Shown here: piece after piece, positions 1-7,148 of the stretch | Position numbering within the stretch: the stretch's first letter is position 1 | How the letters are laid out: each line of letters begins with the position of its first letter | From: Dyadobacter koreensis | Lineage (GTDB): Bacteria; Bacteroidota; Bacteroidia; Cytophagales; Spirosomataceae | Direction of reading: 5' to 3' | DNA: 64,000 bases | Assembly (NCBI RefSeq): GCF_900108855.1 | Contig: NZ_FNXY01000005.1 | Span: 1-64,000, forward strand | Notes under the pieces: model-generated | What the model saw: only the letters and a program-made list of their open reading frames with translations | Told to the model about the DNA's origin: nothing | The model's database searches: none | Made by a program: the position numbers and the translations under genes

Positions 1-155
1 TATGTGGGGAATAGATAAGCGCTGAAAGCATCTAAGTGCGAAACTAGCCCGAAGATGAATCTTCCACACAAGGGTCGTTGTAGACTACGACGTTGATAGG
101 CTGCAGGTGTACGTGTAGAAATACATTCAGCTGAGCAGTACTAATTACCCAACAG
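1..155 (+). rRNA. rrl: 23S ribosomal RNA, 3' end (partial)
   Basis: The first ~155 bases read as the conserved 3' end of bacterial 23S rRNA, including the stretch around GATAAGCGCTGAAAGCATCT and the late segment GAGCAGTACTAATTACCC. The gene enters from outside the window, so only the tail is present. The exact 3' end is estimated. A 5S gene follows after about 70 bases, the usual order of a bacterial rRNA operon. Confidence 0.93.
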
Positions 156-226
156 CTTGCATAACTTTTACCTCATTCTCTTTTGCTTCCAATATGACAT
201 TGATTATACACTCACAAAGAGCTTGT

Positions 227-338
227 TGGTGACTATTGGCCTGGTGTTCACCTCTTCCCATCCCGAACAGAGAAGTTAAGCCCAGAACCGCCGATGATAC
301 TTGGGTCAAACCTGGTAAAGTAGGTAGTCGCCACAATA
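227..338 (+). rRNA. rrf: 5S ribosomal RNA
   Basis: The segment has the 5S hallmark CACCTCTTCCCATCCCGAAC, followed by AGAGAAGTTAAGCCC, GCCGATGATACT and the closing strand GGTAGTCGCCACAATAC, which can pair with the 5' strand TTGGTGACTATTG. About 112 nt, normal for Bacteroidota. It lies just downstream of the 23S end and just upstream of a strong terminator. The ends are good to a few bases. Confidence 0.93.
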
Positions 339-349
339 CTATTAATTTC

Positions 350-383
350 AATCCCATCTTCATAGGAGATGGGATTTTTTTTG
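350..383 (+). terminator. Rho-independent terminator of the rRNA operon
   Basis: A perfect 10-bp stem (AATCCCATCT with AGATGGGATT, arms 350-359 and 367-376) encloses a 7-nt loop and runs into a T-tract. It starts about 12 nt after the 5S end. Confidence 0.88.
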
Positions 384-388
384 GTTTA

Positions 389-570
389 ACTTCTTCCCAC
401 TCGTTAGCAAGCCCAGCCCGGAACCGCTGATGATACCGGAGGCGCTCTCTTGAACTATGCGTTCCCGATAAAAATTGGTAAAGTAGGTCGGGCCGTGTAG
501 GCGGGACGCGAAGTCTAGTCGCCACAATACCATTACAAAAAAGATCATCTCAAAAGGATGGTCTTTTTTG
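389..570 (+). pseudogene. Degenerate 5S rRNA-like copy with its own terminator
   Basis: Pieces of the upstream 5S gene recur here in the same order: TTCCCAC, AAGCCCAG, GAACCGC, GATGATAC, TTGGTAAAGTAGG and AGTCGCCACAATAC. Unrelated inserts separate them, for example 438-475 and 489-517. The inserts break the 5S fold, so this is not a working 5S gene. A hairpin at about 537-569 (AAAAAAGATCATC paired with GATGGTCTTTTTT) follows the copy just as the real terminator follows the real 5S. I infer a decayed tandem duplication. Confidence 0.6.
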
Positions 571-605
571 TGCTTTATAAATCTTCTAGCCGTTCATACA
601 TGTTC

Positions 606-703
606 AACTAACTCGGCAAAGTACCTAGTCCGGAACGCGCTGTCCAGCCACCACGATACTATTACAGTACAAAAGACTACCTCGAAAGGATCATCTTTTT
701 TGT
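606..703 (+). pseudogene. Second, shorter 5S-like remnant with hairpin
   Basis: A still shorter match to the 5S tail: GGCAAAGTACCTAGTC corresponds to GGTAAAGTAGGTAGTC, and CAGCCACCACGATACTATTA to AGTCGCCACAATACTATTA. An insert around 629-645 interrupts it. An imperfect hairpin (671-702) ending in TTTTTT follows, repeating the copy-plus-terminator pattern of the previous element. More decayed than the first copy; no function claimed. Confidence 0.5.
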
Positions 704-758
704 GATATTAAGGATGTTTTGAAATTTGTAATGATATTAAGGGACTTCTAATCAAAAG

Positions 759-1019
759 CTATTGCAGTTTTTCTTTATCAAGTAAGATCCTCCACTCACT
801 TGGTAAAATTTCTAAAAGATTAATATTGCAAAGCTTCGCAATACGATCATAAAATTCAACTGGAATTTTATTTTTTCCGCTGAGCCAATTGTGAACACTG
901 GCTTGGCTTACTTCCAGCATGAGAGCTATTTTTGGTTGGGAAATAGTGCCTGTTTTGTAATAAGTGTGTAATGCTTCCTCTGCTGTCATTCTACAACAAT
1001 TTTGATTACTGAATATCAT
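759..1019 (-). CDS. Small XRE-type helix-turn-helix regulator
   Basis: An 86-aa protein with a single helix-turn-helix. The segment ISQPKIALMLEVSQASVHNW (about residues 26-45) has the Cro/XRE pattern of two helices and a recognition helix containing VSQASVHNWLSGK. There is no ligand or oligomerisation domain beyond a short C-terminal tail. An alternative start is Met11 (989). The gene faces away from the peptide-export operon at 1363 and shares its 343-bp upstream region, so it may regulate that operon; this is inference from position only. Family assignment is fairly secure, target unknown. Confidence 0.72.
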   Translation of the reverse strand: MIFSNQNCCRMTAEEALHTYYKTGTISQPKIALMLEVSQASVHNWLSGKNKIPVEFYDRIAKLCNINLLEILPSEWRILLDKEKLQ

Positions 1020-1362
1020 TTCTACAAATCGCTTTGCAATAAATTCTTATTTCAAAATTGAAGCTTTTAGTATCGTTGTGTAGTAAAGATATTGATAATA
1101 GAGAGGTTCGCAAGATCTTTCCATAAATATCTATAAATCAAACTTTAATAATTATTAGATAGATTTTTGATAATTAGATGCTTATGTGTTTTCGATAATG
1201 CTAGACTATTACCTCAGTAATAATATTGGATATCCTCATTAATTTATTATTAAGGTAATAGTTGAAATAAATATCGTTTTGCAGTTTTGTAGCACAATCC
1301 GAAACAATATCTGGCCAGAAGGTGGGGAGGTTGGTTTTTACTGATTAAAAATTCTATTTAAA
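1020..1362. promoter_or_regulatory. Divergent intergenic region with an 18-bp dyad
   Basis: No gene is visible in these 343 AT-rich bases. They hold a large inverted repeat: arm 1206-1223 (CTATTACCTCAGTAATAA) and arm 1244-1261 (TTATTATTAAGGTAATAG), 16 of 18 positions complementary, around a 20-nt spacer that itself contains the palindrome GGATATCC. It lies about 100 nt upstream of the peptide start, where an operator could sit. I found no exact TAnnTTTG box here, so the promoter is not placed. Confidence 0.5.
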
Positions 1363-1515
1363 ATGAAGAGATTATCTTTAGAAGAATTAAAAGCACAGAA
1401 AGCGGAACAGTTGAAAGAAGGATTGGAAGCGATACGTGGTGGTAACGAGGCAGACTGCCATTCAGGTCTGTCATGGTGGGAGGCACTTTTGTACTTGACA
1501 CCGTTTCATAGATAG
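1363..1515 (+). CDS. Double-glycine leader peptide (putative bacteriocin/RiPP precursor)
   Basis: A 50-aa ORF. The N-terminal 27 residues look like a leader: MKRLSLEELKAQKAEQLKEG, then LEAIRGG, ending in a Gly-Gly cleavage motif at residues 26-27. The predicted 23-residue core starts NEADCHSG and ends LYLTPFHR; it has one Cys, two Ser, one Thr and a Trp-Trp pair. Leaders of this form (charged, KLSLEEL-like start, GG end) are known from Bacteroidota natural-product precursors and are cut by C39 peptidases of ABC exporters. Such an exporter is encoded 3.4 kb downstream in the same direction. With a single Cys, a multi-ring lanthipeptide is unlikely. Ribosome binding is not obvious. Precursor role is inferred from leader plus context. 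Confidence 0.78.
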   Translation: MKRLSLEELKAQKAEQLKEGLEAIRGGNEADCHSGLSWWEALLYLTPFHR

Positions 1516-1517
1516 CT

Positions 1518-1573
1518 ATTATATAGACCAATTGAGGGGACGACTTAAAGTCCCTTCAATTGGTCTATATAAT
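1518..1573 (+). promoter_or_regulatory. 23-bp hairpin between precursor and CPBP gene
   Basis: Arm 1518-1540 pairs with 1551-1573 over 23 positions with only one G-T wobble, around a 10-nt loop. It starts 2 nt after the peptide stop and ends 4 nt before the next start codon. There is no T-tract, so it is not a classical terminator. It more likely protects or attenuates the transcript, or hides the start of the next gene. In peptide operons such a structure commonly keeps precursor mRNA in excess over biosynthetic mRNA; that role here is inference. Confidence 0.8.
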
Positions 1574-1577
1574 ATAA

Positions 1578-2294
1578 ATGAGATATTTAATTTCAGATTT
1601 ACTATGTCTTTTAAATAGCGGAAGGCTTCGAGCAACCAGAAGGTTTAGTGTTAATCAATCTATAAGAGGTACATTGTACGCATTTGTAGTATCTTATATT
1701 TTGAATATTATGCTAGTTTCCATTGTATGGGCAGTAACCAATTATTTTAATATATTAATTCCAGAGAATATTACAATAAGGGGTGTTCTTGATAAGAGTA
1801 CTCTTGATATGATTCTTACAGTCGTTATAATTGCTCCAATTTTAGAGGAATTTATATTTAGGATAAATTTAAGACACTCTATCCTAAATTTATCCTTGTT
1901 TTTGGCTGCTATTACATATTTATTAACTGGAGTTATTTCTGATTATGTGATTAGCATCTGGATCAGGCTAATAATGTCATTTTTTTTATGGATAATCTAT
2001 TATGAATTGTTCGTGGAATTGTTTGACAGAAACATACAAACATCTTGGAATAGATACTCATTGATTTTTTTCTATGTGTCGCTATTTAGCTTTGGGTTTT
2101 CTCATATTTTCAATTATCAATTGTCATGCAAGCTACTTATTTACCTGCCTATAATTACTTTACCGCAAACAATCTCTGGCATAACCTTGGCGTATATAAG
2201 AATTAAGTATGGTATTTTGTATTCAATTTTATTGCATTCCACTAGTAATGCGTTTTCTCTTTTACTCGGAATAATATTAGTAAATAAAACATAA
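1578..2294 (+). CDS. CPBP-family (CAAX/Abi) intramembrane metalloprotease
   Basis: 238 aa, very hydrophobic, about six to seven membrane segments. The CPBP motifs are all visible: EEFIFR (E90, E91, R95), FGFSH (F172 and H176), and HSTSN (H220, N224). These correspond to the family's EExxxR, FxxxH and HxxxN/D. Within bacteriocin loci the family is known both as self-immunity protein and as a processing protease. Its position right after the precursor peptide favours one of those roles; which one cannot be told from sequence. The coding region is strikingly AT-rich. The start lies just under the 1518-1573 hairpin. Confidence 0.85.
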   Translation: MRYLISDLLCLLNSGRLRATRRFSVNQSIRGTLYAFVVSYILNIMLVSIVWAVTNYFNILIPENITIRGVLDKSTLDMILTVVIIAPILEEFIFRINLRHSILNLSLFLAAITYLLTGVISDYVISIWIRLIMSFFLWIIYYELFVELFDRNIQTSWNRYSLIFFYVSLFSFGFSHIFNYQLSCKLLIYLPIITLPQTISGITLAYIRIKYGILYSILLHSTSNAFSLLLGIILVNKT

Positions 2295-2296
2295 CG

Positions 2297-3445
2297 ATGC
2301 TGAAACGTTCATTTGAGACGCTAACAGGCGATTTGATTTTTTGTAATCAAATATCACTTTCTGACACAATTAGAATGGCTTTTTACCAAGAAAATCCTTC
2401 TCTCTTTGAAATTCTTGATTATGAAGATGATTTTACATTTCTAGAGCCATCATTATTTTGCTATTTCCTATCCGATATCAGCAAAACAAATATAATTCCG
2501 TTACTTCAGTCGGTAGTTGGTTATATTCCTGATGAAAAAAGGCTAGCCATGATTTCTCTTACCGCTGATCGGTTCGGAATGGTTAACTTGCCAAATCTGG
2601 GATATATCCGTACTGAGCCATATAATATTGTTCCGGTAGATTTAATTACACTGACTGGATGGATACCTGATCAGTTTGTTGAAAACAGTAAAATCCGTCT
2701 GTGTCTGCATCCTACTGATTTATTGGCTTATGCCAAGGATGTAAGTTTTCATGAACCTGTGGAAGACACCCTCTATAAAAATGAAGATGCTTTATCCGTA
2801 GCAACAACTTTCTTGCAGAAACAATTACCCAATTTTTGGAGTTTGATAGCATCCGTTACAAGAGAATTTGTAGTATTCAGCAGTCCTTACCACAATTCTT
2901 TTGCGGGAATAATGCATCACGGTACGGCATATTTTAATACAGAGAACAAAATCCAAACCCCTGTTTTTTTTATTGATGACATTGCACACCAATGTGGTCA
3001 TATAATCTTTAATATAATTACGCTGGATACGCCTAAATATCTGAAAGTCCCAAAAGATCATCCGTTAAGAAATTATTCAACCAATCCGGGTGAAATGAGA
3101 GGAGCGTATGGCGCGTTTCATGGCTTGTTTACCTATACATGCATATTACATGCGTTAGACGAAGTTCTTCAAAGCCAATATTTTACTAATGAAAATTTGC
3201 GTTTTGAGGTACTAGGCAGAATTGGATTCTATTTGCACAAGTTTTATCTAGACTTAAAACTTATGGACAATCCGGAGATACTCACCGATGCTGGCCTTGA
3301 CTTTCATCGCCAGTTCAGCGAGGGTTTTCAAGAAATATTGGCAAGGTATAAGAAAGAAATACAAGGTTTTGATTACAGCAACCAGCCTTATACCTTTCAA
3401 TATGATCGTTTTAGGGAATCAAATCTATTGTCAAAAAATATGTGA
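2297..3445 (+). CDS. Putative HExxH-like peptide-modifying enzyme
   Basis: 382 aa, starting 2 nt after the CPBP stop, so translationally linked. No signal peptide, hence cytosolic. A segment FFIDDIAHQCGH (H231, H235) gives an HxxxH pair, followed about 35 residues later by EMRGAYGAFHGLFTYTCIL (R268, H275). This layout, a metal-type HxxxH followed by an R...HG segment, resembles the HEXXH family of RiPP-modifying proteins, some of which are 2-oxoglutarate-type peptide beta-hydroxylases. The usual Glu of HExxH is Gln here (HQCGH). The N-terminal ~170 residues match nothing I recognise. The call is by motif and context; a precursor-binding or immunity role is possible. Confidence 0.45.
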   Translation: MLKRSFETLTGDLIFCNQISLSDTIRMAFYQENPSLFEILDYEDDFTFLEPSLFCYFLSDISKTNIIPLLQSVVGYIPDEKRLAMISLTADRFGMVNLPNLGYIRTEPYNIVPVDLITLTGWIPDQFVENSKIRLCLHPTDLLAYAKDVSFHEPVEDTLYKNEDALSVATTFLQKQLPNFWSLIASVTREFVVFSSPYHNSFAGIMHHGTAYFNTENKIQTPVFFIDDIAHQCGHIIFNIITLDTPKYLKVPKDHPLRNYSTNPGEMRGAYGAFHGLFTYTCILHALDEVLQSQYFTNENLRFEVLGRIGFYLHKFYLDLKLMDNPEILTDAGLDFHRQFSEGFQEILARYKKEIQGFDYSNQPYTFQYDRFRESNLLSKNM

Positions 3446-3469
3446 ACGGGAAATCAAATCTCTTAATAC

Positions 3470-4936
3470 ATGAAAATCAAAATATACACACTCATCATTT
3501 TTTTCACACCCTTTATTTCTTTTGCCCAAACTACGGCTAATTATCAAAGGGCATTACAAATATTAGAAAAATCAATAAGCGCTACCAGTACACATATTCC
3601 TGACAGCCTGTTCATAAAATCCAAGGGCGTCATACATAATCTTGGACATTATGAAGTGCCAGGGAAAACAAAAGACATTCCATATGAGGAAACGGATGTA
3701 TTTTTTACAAAAGAACAATCCGGCTACATGCGCAGTACGATAGTAAACAACGGGTATACATTTGTTGAATTGGCTGTCAGCAAGCAGGATTCTGTTTACA
3801 AAAAGGGATTTTATCAAAACAAATTGTTGAAAGACAAAAATACTGACTTTGCATTTGAACTTGCCCGCAAGGTTCCGGCCAAGTTACTTCAACTAGCCTG
3901 GCTATCAAGAATTTCGCTGCGCTATTTGGGAGAAGATAAATCATACGCATGGATTTCATTTGGTTCAAAACCAGTCACCTTATTTATCAACAAAAAAACT
4001 AAACTTTTAGATAGAACTGAATATTTAGGCTATGACAATACGTATGGAGATGTAGTTTTCGCAACTGAATATAAAGGGTATTTTGATCAAAATGGTATTA
4101 AAATGCCAGCTTCCCGCATGGATTATGAATATGGAAAAGCGGAAAGAGAAGTTACTTATGAAGCTTTTCGTTCCAATATAAAACCGGATACTGCTGACTT
4201 GAAAATGACTCTGGTCCCCGAGTATTTCAAAAGAAAGATGGCTCAACGTATAGAGACAAGAGACAGCCTGGTTTTTGAAAAGGTTGCTGTTAATATCAGT
4301 CTTATAAAAATAGTGTCACAAAACAATAAGATGCTTGTGGCAGAATTTCCCGATAATATTGCTTTGTTTGAGACTCCTTCCGGGATTGAGCTCAATGAAA
4401 ATATTATCGCGCAATTGAAAAAGAGATTTCCTGGTAAACCTCTAAAGTATTTGTTTGTGACGCACCATCATCCTGATCACGCTGGAGGTCTCAGGGCTTA
4501 TGCTGCTCTGCCCCTAACTGTTGTTACCACTGCCGGGAATCAGGCGTATTTTGAGGCTAATATGAAAAAGTCCCACACAATGAGCAATGTCCTTATCGAC
4601 AATACTCAGAAATTCCGGTTCGACTTCGTACCCTTAAATGGAGAGAAAAAGTTTATGGGTAAAGTTATTGCCTATGAAATTGGTAAAAGTACGGAGCATA
4701 CCAATGAGCATTTGGTTTATTATTTTCCAGACAGCAAAATTTTGTGGACTGGTGATTTACTAAATTTCCGATCGGGTGGAAGGGTTTCATCAGCGGGCCA
4801 GAGAGGAAAAGCAGTGTACGATCTGATCACTTCAAAAAACCTAACCATAGACAGAATTTACACCTCCTGGCCTTTGCAGGGACAAAAGGAGTTTGGGACC
4901 ATGGAAGAGCTACGGAAAATGATTGAAGTTAAATGA
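3470..4936 (+). CDS. Secreted metallo-beta-lactamase-fold hydrolase
   Basis: 488 aa with a clear signal peptide (MKIKIYTLIIFFTPFISFAQ, cleavage after about residue 20), so periplasmic or exported. The C-terminal half is a metallo-beta-lactamase domain: THHHPDH (H332, H334, D336, H337) is the HxHxDH zinc motif, with STEHTNEH (about 408-414) and WTGDLL (D429) as further ligands. The N-terminal ~260 residues look like a beta-rich domain common in Bacteroidota exported MBL proteins. Substrate unknown. It starts 24 nt after the preceding gene and overlaps the exporter gene by 14 nt. It may protect against or process the exported peptide; that is inference. Confidence 0.8.
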   Translation: MKIKIYTLIIFFTPFISFAQTTANYQRALQILEKSISATSTHIPDSLFIKSKGVIHNLGHYEVPGKTKDIPYEETDVFFTKEQSGYMRSTIVNNGYTFVELAVSKQDSVYKKGFYQNKLLKDKNTDFAFELARKVPAKLLQLAWLSRISLRYLGEDKSYAWISFGSKPVTLFINKKTKLLDRTEYLGYDNTYGDVVFATEYKGYFDQNGIKMPASRMDYEYGKAEREVTYEAFRSNIKPDTADLKMTLVPEYFKRKMAQRIETRDSLVFEKVAVNISLIKIVSQNNKMLVAEFPDNIALFETPSGIELNENIIAQLKKRFPGKPLKYLFVTHHHPDHAGGLRAYAALPLTVVTTAGNQAYFEANMKKSHTMSNVLIDNTQKFRFDFVPLNGEKKFMGKVIAYEIGKSTEHTNEHLVYYFPDSKILWTGDLLNFRSGGRVSSAGQRGKAVYDLITSKNLTIDRIYTSWPLQGQKEFGTMEELRKMIEVK

Positions 4937-7148
4937 CAATACTTTGAGTAGAAAATATCCTTTTTACAGACAATATGACAGAATGGACTGTGGCCCAACC
5001 TGCATACGAATGATTAGCAAGTTTTATGGAAAATCTTTCGATGGTGCTTATCTGAGAGAGCTTACAAGTTTGAGAGGAGATGGCGCTACGATGGGAGGAT
5101 TGGTCGATGCTGCTGAAAATATTGGATTCGGTACCTTGGTATTAAGTTCAGATTATAAAACACTTGCCGAGCAAATTCCATTACCCTGTATTGCACACTG
5201 GCGGCAGCGGCATTATGTTGTGGTTTACGAAGCAACAGCCACCAAGGTTGTTGTTGCCGACCCGGGGCATGGACTTATTACGTATTCCCGACAGGATTTT
5301 TTGAAAGGATGGATTCCTGAAAAAAATGCAAATGAGGATTCGGAAGGAATTCTTTTACTGTTTGAAACTACACCTGCATTTTTTTCACAGGAGGATAATC
5401 AGATTTCTTCAAAATCAGTTAAGGGATTTTTAGCGCCGTATTTCAGGCCATACCAGCGACACATCTGGCAATTATTTTTAGGTCTTTTTCTGGCTAGTTT
5501 ACTTCAGTTGGGATTACCTTTTCTTACGCAGGAGATTGTCGACACAGGTATAAATACCCGGAATCTAAATTTTGTAACACTTGTCCTGGTAGCGCAATTG
5601 GTTTTGTTTATATCGCAGTCGGGCCTAAGTGTGATCCGAAACTGGATATTATTGCATGTAACAAGCCGGATAAACCTGCGGATGCTGTCTGATTTTCTGA
5701 TGAAACTGATGAATCTTCCGATTTCATTTTTTGAATCAAAGTCAACTGGCGACATAATGCAGAGAATTCAGGATCATAACCGGGTACAGGCATTTTTATC
5801 TGCCACTACTTTGGATGTTCTTTTTTCGACGGTCACCCTTACTATTTTTGGCGCAATACTTTATTATTTCAATCCTCAACTCTTCCTCGTATTTATCATT
5901 GGTTCGGCATTGTATATGGCCTGGGTTCTGTTATTTATGAAGAAACGAGCCAAAATTGACTATCAATATTTTGACCAGTCCTCTGGAAACCAGAGTAGTA
6001 CGATTCAGCTTATCAATGGCATGCAGGAGATAAAACTGAATGGATCTGAAAAACGAAGGCGCTGGGAGTGGGAAGCCATTCAGGCGCGTTTGTTCAAATT
6101 GAACATGGCAAGTTTGTCTTTATCTCAATCCCAAAATGAAGGAGGAAGGGTTATCAATGAGGTTAAAAATATTCTAATCAGTTATATCGCTGCGAGATCA
6201 GTCATCAATGGAGAATTAACTTTAGGTGCAATGCTTTCCGTGCAATACATTATCGGACAGATGAATGTACCTGTTAATAATTTCATCGCTTTTATACGTA
6301 GTTACCAGGATGCGAAATTAAGTCTGGAACGTTTGGCAGAAATTCATAATAAAACCAACGAAGAAAATGTTGACGAACTGCTGATCAGTGAATTACCTGA
6401 GGATAAAACAATAAAAGTATCCGGTTTGAATTTTCGTTATGGAAGCAGCACATCTGCTTTGGTACTTAATAACATCAATTTTCAAATTCCCCAGGGAAAG
6501 GTTACCGCTATTGTTGGTGCCAGCGGAAGTGGTAAGACTACCTTGCTTAAATTGCTTTTGAAATATCATGATCTCACAGACGGTAAAATAGAAATAGGAA
6601 ATGGAAATCTTAAAAATTTGAGTTATAATTTCTGGCGGAAGCAGTGTGGCGTTGTGATGCAGGAAGGATATATATTCGCTGATTCAGTGGCCCGTAATAT
6701 CAGCGAATCAGATGAAAATGGAGGGGTAAACCGTAAAAAACTTGCTCATTCTGTTCATGTTGCCAACATTGGAGATTTTGTGGAGGAGCTTCCAAACGGA
6801 TATAATACCAGGATAGGATCCAGTGGAATGGGTATCAGCGGTGGACAAAAACAGCGAATTCTTATTGCAAGGGCTGTTTATAAAGATCCGGAATATATTT
6901 TCTTTGACGAAGCTACCAGTGCATTGGATGCCAATAACGAAGCGGTGATTATGCGTAATCTTGAGGCGTTTTTTAAAGGAAAAACAGTAGTTGTTGTTGC
7001 GCATCGGCTAAGTACTGTTAAAAATGCAGATCAGATTATTGTATTAGATAAAGGAAGTATTATTGAAAAAGGTACGCATGTCGCACTGGTACAAAGCAAA
7101 GGATATTATTATTCTTTGGTGAAAAATCAATTAGAATTAGGTAGCTAA
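4923..7148 (+). CDS. Peptidase-domain ABC transporter (C39 peptidase, TM, ATPase)
   Basis: 741 aa. An N-terminal C39 cysteine peptidase (about 10-150) has YRQYDRMDCGPTC (catalytic C23), RHYVVVYEA (H97) and ADPGHG (D113). A six-helix exporter domain follows (about 165-460), then an ATPase with Walker A GASGSGKTT (from G532), signature ISGGQKQRI and Walker B YIFFDEATSALD. These exporters cut double-glycine leaders and export the core across the inner membrane, matching the peptide at 1363. The start codon is TTG (4923, or TTG 4944); no in-frame ATG lies ahead of the catalytic Cys. Overlaps the previous gene by 14 nt and the next by 1 nt. Confidence 0.95.
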   Translation: MKLNDNTLSRKYPFYRQYDRMDCGPTCIRMISKFYGKSFDGAYLRELTSLRGDGATMGGLVDAAENIGFGTLVLSSDYKTLAEQIPLPCIAHWRQRHYVVVYEATATKVVVADPGHGLITYSRQDFLKGWIPEKNANEDSEGILLLFETTPAFFSQEDNQISSKSVKGFLAPYFRPYQRHIWQLFLGLFLASLLQLGLPFLTQEIVDTGINTRNLNFVTLVLVAQLVLFISQSGLSVIRNWILLHVTSRINLRMLSDFLMKLMNLPISFFESKSTGDIMQRIQDHNRVQAFLSATTLDVLFSTVTLTIFGAILYYFNPQLFLVFIIGSALYMAWVLLFMKKRAKIDYQYFDQSSGNQSSTIQLINGMQEIKLNGSEKRRRWEWEAIQARLFKLNMASLSLSQSQNEGGRVINEVKNILISYIAARSVINGELTLGAMLSVQYIIGQMNVPVNNFIAFIRSYQDAKLSLERLAEIHNKTNEENVDELLISELPEDKTIKVSGLNFRYGSSTSALVLNNINFQIPQGKVTAIVGASGSGKTTLLKLLLKYHDLTDGKIEIGNGNLKNLSYNFWRKQCGVVMQEGYIFADSVARNISESDENGGVNRKKLAHSVHVANIGDFVEELPNGYNTRIGSSGMGISGGQKQRILIARAVYKDPEYIFFDEATSALDANNEAVIMRNLEAFFKGKTVVVVAHRLSTVKNADQIIVLDKGSIIEKGTHVALVQSKGYYYSLVKNQLELGS

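Noticed and set aside
145..548. ORFs over the 5S rRNA and its remnants, both strands
   Set aside because: They lie on rRNA sequence and terminators; no coding signal.
1363..1515. Lanthipeptide or thiopeptide precursor
   Set aside because: Only one Cys in the core and no LanB/LanC/LanM or cyclodehydratase genes in the window.
1518..1573. Terminator of the precursor gene
   Set aside because: Stem is strong but there is no T-tract on the plus strand; kept as a regulatory hairpin instead.
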